From JAHFIW01 sp035495855 (GTDB lineage Bacteria; Patescibacteriota; Patescibacteriia; SG8-24): a stretch of DNA of 19,983 nucleotides. Positions 12,999 through 19,983 of this stretch are shown piece after piece. How positions within the stretch are numbered: the stretch's first letter is position 1; the number at the start of each line of letters is the position of its first letter. The notes beneath the pieces are model-generated. The model saw nothing but the letters and a program-made list of their open reading frames with translations, did no database searches and had not been told where the DNA came from. A program made the translations under genes and the position numbers. The stretch lies in NCBI GenBank assembly GCA_035495855.1, contig DATJFD010000044.1:1-19983 (forward strand), written 5' to 3'.

Positions 12999-15476
12999 CT
13001 ACCAGGAACCGGAGTCGCCTCCGCCTCCTCCTCCGCCGCCGGAGTCGCCTCCGCCGCCGAAGCCGCCGGAGTCGCCTCCGCCGCCGCTGGAACCCCAGCC
13101 GCCGGAGTCGCCTCCGCCTCCTCCGCCGCCCGAGCCCCAGCCGCCGAAGCCGCCGGAGTCCGAACTGCCGGAAGAGCTGCTGCCGCCTCCTCCGATGGAG
13201 GAGCCGATGATGCCGCCGATCAGGCCGCCGGTGAAGGCGTCCGAACCGGAAGAACCGGACGAGGAGTAGGAGCTGCGCTGCGCCGCTGCGCGCGCCGCCT
13301 CGCGGGCGGCTTCACGCTCGTCTTCGGCGTCGGACACGTTCTTCTTGGCGCTCTTGTACGCCTCGTCCGCCGCCGTATGCGCCTGCTGGTAGAGCTCGAC
13401 GCGCTTCGCGAGGGCCCGCCGGACGGCATCTTCGCTCGCCCCGCGTCCCGCGCTCGTCGCGTTCGCGCTCTTCAGCGCCGTTTCCGCCGTCTCGAGCTTC
13501 TCCTTCGCGCTGCGCTTCACATCGGACTTGTGGTCCTCGACGTACTCGCTCGCGCGCTTGATGGCGGCGGTCGCGTCGCGCTTCTCGCTTTCGCAGAGCC
13601 TGCGCTTGCGCTCTTCGCCTTCGTGCTCGCCCTGGCACTCGGACAGGATCCGGTCAGCCGCGGTGTTGGCCTGCTTGGCCTTTTTCACCACGACGATGTA
13701 GTCCGGCTTGTCCTTGCGCATCTCCGCCTTGGCGGCGTCGAGCGTTGCCTGGGCGTCCGCGATCTCCTGCTTGTAGGAGTCGCGGATGTCGGCGTCGTTC
13801 TGCTGCTCGTACGCGCGGGCGGCCTCGATGTCCTTCTGCGCGGCGTCGATCTCCGTCTGCGCGTCGCGCTTGGCGGCGTCGAGCGTCGTCTTGAGGGACG
13901 CCAGCGAGCGCATGAAGGATTCGGCCTCGTCGAGCCAGCCATTGGCCGTCGCGACGCTGCTTTCCGCCTTCTGCCACTCCTGCCGGTCCATCGCGGCGCA
14001 CACTGCGGCCTCGACCGAGGCCTTGGTGGCGGCTTCAAGACGCTTGCACGCCTCGGTGCCGTTGCCCTTGATGGACTGCCACGAGCCTTCCACGTACTGC
14101 GAGGTGATGGCCTCGAAGGTCGCGCGGCCCGCCTGGATGGCGGTCTGCACGGCCGGGAGCCGGCCCTTGAGGGCGGCGACCGACGCGTCGATCGCTTCCT
14201 TGCGCTTGGGGAGTGCGGCGGCCTTGGCCGACGCCTCCTTGGCCTTCTTCGCGCCGGCCTCGCACGCGGTCTTCACCGCGCCGAAGCGCTTCGCGCCGAA
14301 GGCGGTGTTGGCCGTCTCGAGCGAGGTCATGGCCTCCGTGAGGAGGGCCTCCGCGTCCCCGGTCTTGTACCCGAGGTCCTCGATGCCGCCGATGCCCGCC
14401 GCCGCCGTCTTGATGTCGGCGTCGAGGGCGTCGATGGCGGGCTTGGCCGCGTCGATCTGCTTCTGGATCTCGCCGAGCTTGGTCTCGAGCGCGGTGCGCT
14501 TGGTGCGCACCTGGTCGAGCGCCTGCAGGACGGCATCGAACTGCTGCGTCATGCCGGCGTACTCTTCCTCGGAGAGGCCGTTGCGGTCGGGGTTGTTGGC
14601 CCCCGACTGGAGATCGCCGTACTGGGCGGTCGTCCTATCGGCCAGCTCCTTGATGCCCTGGAGCTCGTCGCGATACGGCTGGATGTCCTCTGCGGACACC
14701 GTCTGCCCGGCCTTGTTGATGCGCGCGCCCAGGAGCACGATCGGCTGATCGAGCTCGCTGATGCGGTTCGCGCACGAACTCCGCTTGGCTTGCGCCGACT
14801 GCTGTGCCGCGCGCCGCTTGGCCCTGGAGCCCATCATCCTCGCGATGAAGAAGATGAGCAGTCCGAGCGCCACGAGCCCGAGCCCCCAGCCCATCACGGT
14901 CCAGAGACCGGACAGGTCGGTAGGCTGCTCGTGCACGACCACGGGCGGCTGCACGGGCACGGGTGCCGGTGCGGTCTGCACCGGCGGAGGCGCCGCTGCC
15001 GCCGCGATCAGGCGTCCGGAAGCATCGAGCCCCGCGGCGATACCGCCGGCGAAGTCGCCGTCGCGGAACCGCGGGTTCATGCTGTTCGTCCGGATGCCGG
15101 CGGTCCTGCCGTCGAGCGCCGAACGGTACTGCTCGCCGAAGAACACGCCGGATTGGCGGTCCATCGAGAGCAGCACGACCAGGAGGTTGTTCTTCCGGCC
15201 GCCGTCAGCGGAACGCCACGAAGCGCACTGCTGCTGCATCCTCGCCAGGTACTGGTCGAGGTTGCCGTAGTCGCTCGCGCGCGGGATGACCCGCACGCGG
15301 ACGTCGGCGCCGGCGTTCACGAGCCGGTTGCCGGCTTCCGTGACGGTGGCGACGCCCGCGGCGTTGAGCCGCCCGGTGGCGTCGACGACCATGTCGTTGC
15401 AGTCGTCGGCGTAAGCCGGGACCGCCGCGAGCATGGCCAAGATGAAGGCCGAGAACACTGCGAGATATCGCGTCAT
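12999..15476 (-). CDS. TPM-domain membrane protein with coiled-coil region and Gly-rich tail
   Basis: The 825 residues start with the signal peptide MTRYLAVFSAFILAMLAAVP plus AYA. A TPM (TLP18.3/Psb32/MOLO-1) domain covers about 25-160, with blocks VRVRVIPRASDYGNLDQYL, NNLLVVLLSMDRQSGVFFG and FAGGIAAGLDASGRLI. A Pro/Val linker precedes one membrane segment (about 191-215, LWTVMGWGLGLVALGLLIFF). Some 500 residues of charged coiled-coil follow, presumably cytoplasmic, then a roughly 100-residue Gly/Ser tail ending DSGSW, a feature often seen in TPM proteins. AAGGAG lies 7 bases before the ATG at 15476; an in-frame extension to 15575 overlaps the promoter. It is first in an operon with pspA, and TPM proteins are known neighbours of PspA genes. 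I infer that it senses the envelope outside and holds PspA inside. Confidence 0.88.
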   Translation of the reverse strand: MTRYLAVFSAFILAMLAAVPAYADDCNDMVVDATGRLNAAGVATVTEAGNRLVNAGADVRVRVIPRASDYGNLDQYLARMQQQCASWRSADGGRKNNLLVVLLSMDRQSGVFFGEQYRSALDGRTAGIRTNSMNPRFRDGDFAGGIAAGLDASGRLIAAAAAPPPVQTAPAPVPVQPPVVVHEQPTDLSGLWTVMGWGLGLVALGLLIFFIARMMGSRAKRRAAQQSAQAKRSSCANRISELDQPIVLLGARINKAGQTVSAEDIQPYRDELQGIKELADRTTAQYGDLQSGANNPDRNGLSEEEYAGMTQQFDAVLQALDQVRTKRTALETKLGEIQKQIDAAKPAIDALDADIKTAAAGIGGIEDLGYKTGDAEALLTEAMTSLETANTAFGAKRFGAVKTACEAGAKKAKEASAKAAALPKRKEAIDASVAALKGRLPAVQTAIQAGRATFEAITSQYVEGSWQSIKGNGTEACKRLEAATKASVEAAVCAAMDRQEWQKAESSVATANGWLDEAESFMRSLASLKTTLDAAKRDAQTEIDAAQKDIEAARAYEQQNDADIRDSYKQEIADAQATLDAAKAEMRKDKPDYIVVVKKAKQANTAADRILSECQGEHEGEERKRRLCESEKRDATAAIKRASEYVEDHKSDVKRSAKEKLETAETALKSANATSAGRGASEDAVRRALAKRVELYQQAHTAADEAYKSAKKNVSDAEDEREAAREAARAAAQRSSYSSSGSSGSDAFTGGLIGGIIGSSIGGGGSSSSGSSDSGGFGGWGSGGGGGGGDSGGWGSSGGGGDSGGFGGGGDSGGGGGGGGDSGSW

Positions 15477-15579
15477 CTGAACGCTCCTTTTCCTGGGCTG
15501 TGTGCGAGGGAATGTCCCCTCTATGTGCTGATTGTCAACGTTCGGATCGCCCTGCGGCCCATAGGCGCAAAGCAACGCA

Positions 15580-15608
15580 ATAAGACGCTATTCATGCGAA
15601 AATGTCAA
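15580..15608 (-). promoter_or_regulatory. Promoter of the TPM-PspA operon
   Basis: On the minus strand, a perfect TTGACA (15608-15603), a 17-base spacer and TCTTAT (15585-15580) match a sigma70-type promoter. The predicted leader is about 95 bases and contains a second TTGACA (near 15536) without a good -10, and a small hairpin GAGGG/CCCTC. Confidence 0.75.
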
Positions 15609-15636
15609 GGGTAGCCGGGTGCGGGGGCGGAGAACG

Positions 15637-15662
15637 AAAAGCCGCCTTGAGAGGGCGGCTTT
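15637..15662 (-). terminator. Intrinsic terminator after the Fur-family gene
   Basis: AAAGCCGCC (15638-15646) and GGCGGCTTT (15654-15662) form a 9-bp stem; on the minus strand it is followed by TTTTCGTTC. It separates the Fur-family gene (end 15683) from the TPM promoter. Confidence 0.85.
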
Positions 15663-15682
15663 GCGCATCTCCACGGCGCGCT

Positions 15683-16105
15683 TCACTTGCAGGACGCGCA
15701 CAGCCCGAAGAACTCGAGCGAATGCCGCAGCACGGTGAACTTGGTCTTTCTGGCGATGATCTTCGCCTGCGCCTCGAGGTCCTCGTCGAGGTCGACGTCG
15801 ACGACGCTTTCGCAGCGGACGCAGACGACATGATGATGATGCTCGCGGTCCTTGAGCTCATAGCGGGCGGTGCGGTCGCCGAAGACGATCTCGGCGACGA
15901 CGCCTTTCTCCAGGAGGAAGGCGATCTCGCGGTAGAGCGTGGTCTTGTTCACCGCGACGCCGGCGCGCGACAGCGACGCGCCGAGGTCCTGCGCGGTCAT
16001 CGGGGCGGGATGGCGCGCGAACGCTTCCACGGCTGCGGCGCGCACGCGGGTCATTTTGCTGCCCTCGGCCTTGAGCCCGGTGAGGATGTCCTTGGCGGTC
16101 TTCAT
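15683..16105 (-). CDS. Fur-family metal-responsive transcriptional regulator
   Basis: The 140 residues match Fur-family length and order. A winged-helix DNA-binding domain (about 1-82) has the recognition helix VNKTTLYREIAFLLEKGVV, and RYELKDREHHHHVVCVRC leads into the dimerisation domain. Cys95/Cys98 and Cys136/Cys139 form the two CxxC pairs of a structural zinc site. The His cluster (89-92), Glu99, Asp residues and His128 are candidate sensing ligands. Whether it senses iron (Fur), zinc (Zur) or peroxide (PerR) cannot be decided from sequence alone. The ATG at 16105 begins the typical N-terminus; no Shine-Dalgarno is present and a -10-like TTATCG sits 7 bases upstream. A perfect 7-1-7 palindrome lies between its -35 and -10, strongly suggesting autorepression. 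Possible targets in the window are iron and copper genes, but none carries an obvious copy of the palindrome. Confidence 0.92.
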   Translation of the reverse strand: MKTAKDILTGLKAEGSKMTRVRAAAVEAFARHPAPMTAQDLGASLSRAGVAVNKTTLYREIAFLLEKGVVAEIVFGDRTARYELKDREHHHHVVCVRCESVVDVDLDEDLEAQAKIIARKTKFTVLRHSLEFFGLCASCK

Positions 16106-16112
16106 GCCCGCA

Positions 16113-16141
16113 CGATAACGCAACTCAGTTGCGGAAGTCAA
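16113..16141 (-). promoter_or_regulatory. Fur-family promoter with palindromic operator
   Basis: On the minus strand TTGACT (16141-16136), a 17-base spacer and TTATCG (16118-16113) lie just before the ATG at 16105. The spacer contains CGCAACT-G-AGTTGCG (16133-16119), a perfect 15-bp palindrome of Fur-box type. A bound dimer would block RNA polymerase. Confidence 0.75.
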
Positions 16142-16167
16142 CACCGAGCGTACAAAAGAGTCTCGTC

Positions 16168-16194
16168 AAAAAACCGGCCCTGGGGCCGGTTTTT
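16168..16194. terminator. Bidirectional intrinsic terminator after the HU gene
   Basis: ACCGGCC (16173-16179), a CTGG loop and GGCCGGT (16184-16190) are flanked by A-runs and T-runs, so it can act both ways. It is almost identical to the hairpin at 5963-5988. Confidence 0.88.
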
Positions 16195-16221
16195 CCGCTT
16201 TCGACTTTCGACTCTCGACTT
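16195..16221. repeat. CGACTTT heptamer repeat abutting the terminator (copy B)
   Basis: The stretch reads CCGCTTTCGACTTTCGACT then CTCGACTTT, i.e. three CGACTTT/CGACTCT heptamers between the HU stop codon and the hairpin. Copy A is at 5989-6015. Confidence 0.6.
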
Positions 16222-16503
16222 TTACATCACCGCTTCCTTCGCCGCCTTGGCGACGCGGAACTTCACGACCGTCTTGGCCGGGATCTGGATCGTTGCGCCG
16301 GTCGCGGGGTTGCGGCCCTGGCGAGCCTTGCGGTGGACCTTCACGAGCTTGCCGAGATCGCCCATCGAGAAGACGCCGTTCTTCTTCACCTCGGAGAGCG
16401 CGAGCGTGTTGAGCGCTTCCATGAACGCTGCCGCTTCCTTCTTCTGCATGCCGGTCTTGTCGGCGAGCGTGGAGAGAACCTGCGCTTTCGTCATTTTGGC
16501 CAT
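16222..16503 (-). CDS. HU/IHF-family nucleoid-associated DNA-binding protein
   Basis: The 93 residues match HU. The N-terminal helices (MTKAQVLSTLADKTGMQKKE and AAAFMEALNTLALSEVKKNG) form the dimer body. FSMGDLGKLVKVHRKARQGRNP is the DNABINDING-family strand and the start of the DNA-embracing arm; NPATGATIQIPAKTVVKFRV follows, with the Pro that intercalates DNA in the usual place. It bends and compacts DNA as a dimer. The ATG at 16503 is chosen; a TTG at 16515 would add MTNS and an ATG at 16494 would remove MAK. There is no Shine-Dalgarno before any of them. A TTGACG-TACACT promoter lies upstream, giving a leader of about 28 bases. The terminator downstream separates it from the Fur-family gene. 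Confidence 0.93.
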   Translation of the reverse strand: MAKMTKAQVLSTLADKTGMQKKEAAAFMEALNTLALSEVKKNGVFSMGDLGKLVKVHRKARQGRNPATGATIQIPAKTVVKFRVAKAAKEAVM

Positions 16504-16537
16504 ACTGTTGGTCAAATACCCAAAGAGTTATGCACAC

Positions 16538-16567
16538 AGTGTAAAAGCACGGGCCTGTCAGCGTCAA
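16538..16567 (-). promoter_or_regulatory. Promoter of the HU gene
   Basis: On the minus strand TTGACG (16567-16562), an 18-base spacer and TACACT (16543-16538) make a plausible sigma70-type promoter. It lies between the end of the copper gene (16653) and the HU start. Confidence 0.6.
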
Positions 16568-16652
16568 ACGCGCGCGTGGACAGGCATCGCCGCGGCGGCC
16601 CGACGGACTTGCGCACGGACCCTGCTCTGTGCACCCGCAGCGGCACCCTTTC

Positions 16653-19600
16653 TCAGAGCGATGACGGATCGCGGACCTCGATGATGAACGGCGCGACGCG
16701 CACCGCACCCCCTTGTTCGAACTGGGCGAAGACCGCGTAAGACCCCATCGACGGGAAGATGACGTAGGCGTCGACGGCGGGACCGAACGTCGCGGGCAGT
16801 GACGCGTGCAGATGGCTGGCGGTGGATGCCCACGCCGCGCCGGTGAGGACCTGCAGGTACCAAGGCTGCGACGGGGCGCCGTGCGCGTGCATGTAGTCGG
16901 CGGTTCCCCCGCCGCTCGGGCCGCTGCCGGCCCCTGCTCCCATCTGACCGATGATATGCGCTTCCGCCGGCTCGGCGAGGATGCGTTCGTACCATGGCGC
17001 GGGATCGCCCACGGCGGCGGACGGCCATCCGAAACCGCGCCGGATGATGGCGACGTGCATCGCCGCGCCGAGGTACGGCTCAAGGTCCTTCGACGGCTTG
17101 CCGTCCTTGCTCACCGCGAAGCGCAGGCGCGTCACGCGGCCCGCCCAGACCGTGCCCGGGGAGGTCGACAGCTTCACCGTCGTGCCGCCCTCCAGCGCCC
17201 TTTCGCGGCCCGGCGCAAGCACGACCGCGCCCATGTCCGGCCCGCCCTTGGAGTCCACGAGGAACTGCGCCGACCCATGGGTCGTGCGGATGACGTAATC
17301 GACGGCCACGAGATAGCGGCCGGCCTTCGGGAACGTATAGTGCACGGGGAACACGCCGGACTCGCGCATCGCGGCGGTGATCGGTCCGTCGTCCTCAGCG
17401 TGCACATGCGCGAAGACGCTGAGATCGCGGCTCACGATGACGACGTGCAGCAGCCGTTCGTGCTCGACGACGAGGTCCGTGGCCGGCAGGCCGCCGTCCG
17501 TGACGCGGATGTTCAGCGTCGCGGGTTTGCCGGTCTCGATGTTCAAAGGGTCCGACGTGAGAGCGACCGAGGGCGAGGCGGGCCGCGCGTAATAGCGGTA
17601 CTCCGCTTCGTCCGCGAAGTGGTACGCCCCGGCGCCCATGCCGGTCGCGCAGCCGTTCACGGCGAGCGGCGAGGTCACGACACCCGCCCTGAGCGGGACC
17701 GAATCCGTCCAGTAGTTCCCGTCCGCCTGGCACTGCTTCTGGAAGGGCCCCTCGAAGGCGATGACCCGCGCGCTGAAGAGCACGAGCGGCACGATGACCG
17801 CCGCGGCGAGCGCGGGCGGCACCGGGGTCCAGAGCGAGGCGAGTTCCGCTTCGTCGCCGGTGTCTTGTCGGGAACGGGACGCCAGACGGTACTGCGCGAA
17901 ACCGAGCAGGCCGAACAGGACCGCCATGAACGCGCAGACGGCGTCGAAGCCTCCGTAGACCCGACGTTCGGCGGCTGCGCGCCCGTTCTCGAGTTCGCGG
18001 GGCATGTCGATCGAGAAGGACGCGTTGGCGTCGTAGCCCTGGCGCTGGCGGACGGTCACGCCGATGTTCCAGCCGCCCGCGGGCGAGAGTTCCTTCTCCT
18101 CGAAAGCGTAGACGTTCGAAGCGCGCTGCTCCGTCTTCGCGACGATGGGACCGATGTCGAGCCCCGGGTTCTCGAGCGAGACGATGACGTCCCAAGGGAC
18201 GACCGGCTTTCCGCCGACCGCATCGACGACGCGGACGTGCAGCGACGCGCGGTCATCGGGAGTTTCCTCCAGGAACACCCGCAGTCCTTCGCTTGCGACC
18301 GAGCGCTGGAACGCGTAGCCGCGCGAGAGCGGCGGCGTGGTGATGATCATGAGCGCGGTCACGAACAGCATGCAGGCGCCGATGACGGCTTCGACCCCCA
18401 GCAGCTGCCGGTGGGCCAGCCGGGCCGCCCTTTCGCCGAGCCGCGATTCGAAAAGGAGCATCTGCACGAACCGCACGGCGAAGAGCATGGCGCCCGCGAG
18501 GCCGAGCAGCATGAACCGCCCGCCCCAGTCCGTCGTGAAGATGTTGGCGGGGTCCTTGAGGTGCAGCCAGACGACATAGGCCCCGGTCACGCCCGCAGCG
18601 CCGATGGCGACGGCCGCGATGCGCGCCCAGGAACGGGCCGCGTCCTTCAGTGCGCCCGTGGAGCCCGCGAGCGCCGGCACGACCACGGCCGCCATCACGA
18701 TGCCGCCGCCGATCCAGAGGTCCTTGGAGACGAGATGGAGGAACTGCACGGCGACCGAGAGGCGCGGCAAGAGATGCGACGCCGCGGCATGGCTGACCCT
18801 CGTCCGCGCGAACGCGTCGATGAGGAGCAGGCATGCGACGGCGGCGTCGGGCCAGCCCTGGCGCGGCCCGTACAGCTTCTTCCTGGCAGCGAACCAGATG
18901 ACGCCCGCCGCGAGCATGGCGCCCGCCTGCACGGCGGCGTAGCTCCCTGCGGTCGTGGACAGGTATCTCGGCAGCGCGACGGCGTAAGCCGTCGACTGCG
19001 CGGACGACAGTTCGAACGCCTTGAGCGCGATGCCGCCTCCCGCGCCGAGGACGCCGAGCAGCGCCGACACGGCGGCGAGCGCGTCCGCGCGACGCTGGAA
19101 GCGCGCGTCCAGTTTCCCGAGACCGTGCCTGGCGCGGAGCGGTCTCCACACGGCGAGCAGGACCAGGAGCGCCATCAAAGCCGCGTGGCCGAGGAGTTCG
19201 AGCCAGATGGTCACGGCTTCGGGCACCGAACTGCTGTGCGAGATCTGGAAGCCCTGCGCCGCGGCCGCCGCGGGAGCGGTCTCCTCGCCGACGGAGAACG
19301 TGAACGCGCCCTTGGTGAAATGACCATCGTCCGCGGACACGACCTGCCAGGAAGCGGTGTAGGTTCCCCTTCCGGCATCGCGGACGCCGACCGCGAGAAC
19401 GCGCGCGTCGCCCGGCTCGGGCGCGGCGTCCCCCGCGTCGGCGCGGCTGCCGTCCGGAGCATAAATGACGATCGAGCTCGCCGCGGGTTCGACGCGCTCG
19501 CTGAAATCGATGCGGACCTGCGCGGGAGCCGTCGCGGCGACCGAGGACGCCGCAGGCTCGTACGTCACGGGCGTCGCGTGCGCGGACGCGAAACCCGGCA

Positions 19601-19655
19601 GGCCGAAAAGGCCTGCGACGACGGCGAGCGCTGCGGCGATCCTGCGGAAGCGCAT
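16653..19655 (-). CDS. CopC-CopD-YtkA-like copper protein, 1000 residues
   Basis: Predicted membrane protein for copper binding and import. After a signal peptide (cleaved near Ala25) the mature chain starts with His26 (HATPVTYEPAASS). Together with Glu53 (FSERVEP), Asp110 and His112 (VSADDGHFTKGAFTF) this reproduces the CopC Cu(II) site of N-terminal His, Glu, Asp-x-His. Residues about 145-460 form the multi-span CopD membrane domain (HLVSKDLWIGGGIVMAA, MLLGLAGAMLFAVRFVQM). A YcnJ-like Ig segment (about 470-570) and two further membrane helices follow. The C-terminus (about 690-1000) holds two YtkA-like beta-sandwich modules, one with LLHVVIVSRDLSVFAHVHAE and one His-rich (DYMHAHGA, SHLHASLP). 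The ATG is 1 base after the stop of the upstream gene, indicating one operon. No downstream terminator was found before the HU promoter. Confidence 0.88.
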   Translation of the reverse strand: MRFRRIAAALAVVAGLFGLPGFASAHATPVTYEPAASSVAATAPAQVRIDFSERVEPAASSIVIYAPDGSRADAGDAAPEPGDARVLAVGVRDAGRGTYTASWQVVSADDGHFTKGAFTFSVGEETAPAAAAAQGFQISHSSSVPEAVTIWLELLGHAALMALLVLLAVWRPLRARHGLGKLDARFQRRADALAAVSALLGVLGAGGGIALKAFELSSAQSTAYAVALPRYLSTTAGSYAAVQAGAMLAAGVIWFAARKKLYGPRQGWPDAAVACLLLIDAFARTRVSHAAASHLLPRLSVAVQFLHLVSKDLWIGGGIVMAAVVVPALAGSTGALKDAARSWARIAAVAIGAAGVTGAYVVWLHLKDPANIFTTDWGGRFMLLGLAGAMLFAVRFVQMLLFESRLGERAARLAHRQLLGVEAVIGACMLFVTALMIITTPPLSRGYAFQRSVASEGLRVFLEETPDDRASLHVRVVDAVGGKPVVPWDVIVSLENPGLDIGPIVAKTEQRASNVYAFEEKELSPAGGWNIGVTVRQRQGYDANASFSIDMPRELENGRAAAERRVYGGFDAVCAFMAVLFGLLGFAQYRLASRSRQDTGDEAELASLWTPVPPALAAAVIVPLVLFSARVIAFEGPFQKQCQADGNYWTDSVPLRAGVVTSPLAVNGCATGMGAGAYHFADEAEYRYYARPASPSVALTSDPLNIETGKPATLNIRVTDGGLPATDLVVEHERLLHVVIVSRDLSVFAHVHAEDDGPITAAMRESGVFPVHYTFPKAGRYLVAVDYVIRTTHGSAQFLVDSKGGPDMGAVVLAPGRERALEGGTTVKLSTSPGTVWAGRVTRLRFAVSKDGKPSKDLEPYLGAAMHVAIIRRGFGWPSAAVGDPAPWYERILAEPAEAHIIGQMGAGAGSGPSGGGTADYMHAHGAPSQPWYLQVLTGAAWASTASHLHASLPATFGPAVDAYVIFPSMGSYAVFAQFEQGGAVRVAPFIIEVRDPSSL

Positions 19656-19656
19656 G

Positions 19657-19983
19657 CTATTTCTTTCTCATGACGAGCGCCGCGGCGCCGAGCAGCGTAC
19701 CGAGAGCGCCAAGGGCGAGCGGCGCGGCGTTCGACGGCGCTTTGGCGGGTCCTTCGGGCGCGCCTGATGCCGTCCTGAGCTCGCGCAGCGACGCCGACGG
19801 TTCTGGGAACCCGGTGTCGGCCTTATCCTTGGGGCAACCGAACGCGCCGGTCTTCTTGATGCGCGTCACGGTCTCGCTCAGTTTCGTCTCGGTCGTGTCC
19901 TCCGGCGACTGCGCGTGGCCGGCGGGGTTGCAGGTGAACATGAGATCGACGGTGTTGCCCTCCAGGTCGCCGAACACGCGGTA
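19657..19983 (-). CDS. C-terminal part of an exported, membrane-anchored protein
   Basis: The frame is open to the right edge (first codons read Tyr-Arg-Val), so the N-terminus is outside the window; 108 residues are visible. The segment VFGDLEGNTVDLMFTCNPAG, then SETVTRIKKTGAFGCPKDKA, has two Cys that may pair outside the cell. A low-complexity Pro/Ala linker precedes a single C-terminal membrane segment (LALGALGTLLGAAALVM) and RKK. A GTG within the visible part could be read as a start but gives no signal peptide. It is immediately followed by the CopC-CopD gene, so a copper-related surface role is plausible. YcnI-type proteins share this neighbourhood and anchor layout, but I cannot confirm that family from the fragment. 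Confidence 0.75.
   Translation of the reverse strand, partial: YRVFGDLEGNTVDLMFTCNPAGHAQSPEDTTETKLSETVTRIKKTGAFGCPKDKADTGFPEPSASLRELRTASGAPEGPAKAPSNAAPLALGALGTLLGAAALVMRKK

Noticed and set aside
13005..13200. Tandem DNA repeat or CRISPR-like array of GCCTCCGCC units
   Set aside because: It is in frame within the TPM gene and encodes its Gly/Ser tail; there are no unique spacers.
15490..15540. Second promoter (TTGACA near 15536) for the TPM gene
   Set aside because: No acceptable -10 at 16-18 bases; the upstream TTGACA with TCTTAT is better.
12888..15614. Very long open frame on the plus strand opposite the TPM gene (about 900 codons)
   Set aside because: It mirrors a high-GC gene on the minus strand, is rich in Arg, Gly and Val with no domain, and the minus-strand frame has a signal peptide, Shine-Dalgarno, promoter and recognisable domains.
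16516..16652. Small gene between the copper gene and HU
   Set aside because: No frame with a start signal and protein-like composition; the stretch is explained by the HU promoter and leader.
16806..19673. Long open frame on the plus strand opposite the copper gene (about 950 codons)
   Set aside because: Arg/Asp/Glu-rich antisense shadow; the minus strand encodes clear CopC and CopD domains.

Overview
The window is a gene-dense, high-GC bacterial chromosome segment. Most genes lie on the minus strand. There is no RNA gene, transposon, CRISPR array or phage block, and no gene-free stretch longer than about 300 bases. UGA is used as a stop (kimA-like, pilin and leader-peptide genes), so a UGA-recoded lineage is excluded. 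The compact style (very short gaps, GC-rich hairpin terminators with U-tracts), a GFTLVE pseudopilin and small lipoproteins suggest a candidate-phylum bacterium such as a GC-rich Patescibacteria/CPR member. That assignment is inference from protein style only.

Layout. 1-2274 (minus): phenylalanine 4-hydroxylase (phhA) followed by an incomplete HELGH putative metalloprotease. 2275-2482: divergent control region holding a tyrosine-rich leader ORF and an intrinsic terminator in front of phhA. 2483-4303 (plus): KimA-type potassium importer. 4334-5390 (minus): small hypothetical protein and a membrane-anchored thermonuclease-like protein. 5427-5948 (plus): exported single-anchor protein. 6027-6521 (minus): lipoprotein. 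6666-8489 (plus): M3 oligoendopeptidase F. 8649-9598 (minus): lipoprotein overlapping a type IV pseudopilin. 9723-10073 (plus): small DUF5698-like membrane protein. 10148-12081 (minus): low-affinity iron permease family protein and a secreted transglycosylase-like protein. 12178-15476 (minus): an 825-residue TPM-domain membrane protein followed by PspA/IM30, a probable envelope-stress pair. 15683-16503 (minus): HU-like protein and a Fur-family regulator with a perfect palindrome in its own promoter. 16653-19983 (minus): an incomplete C-terminally anchored protein and a 1000-residue CopC-CopD-YtkA-like copper protein.

The standout is the phhA leader. A 26-codon ORF carries three consecutive Tyr codons plus a fourth. 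Its RNA can fold into mutually exclusive 1:2, 2:3 and 3:4 helices, and 3:4 is an intrinsic terminator just before phhA. This has the architecture of a classical amino-acid attenuator, here apparently sensing tyrosine, the product of the enzyme it would control. A second theme is mixed translation initiation: six genes have AAGGA/AGGAGG-type Shine-Dalgarno sequences, while at least five (mostly exported or membrane proteins) have a -10-like hexamer 7-9 bases before the ATG and no Shine-Dalgarno, implying leaderless mRNAs. Envelope functions dominate: copper and iron handling, potassium uptake, peptidoglycan cleavage, membrane-stress protection, lipoproteins and a pilin.
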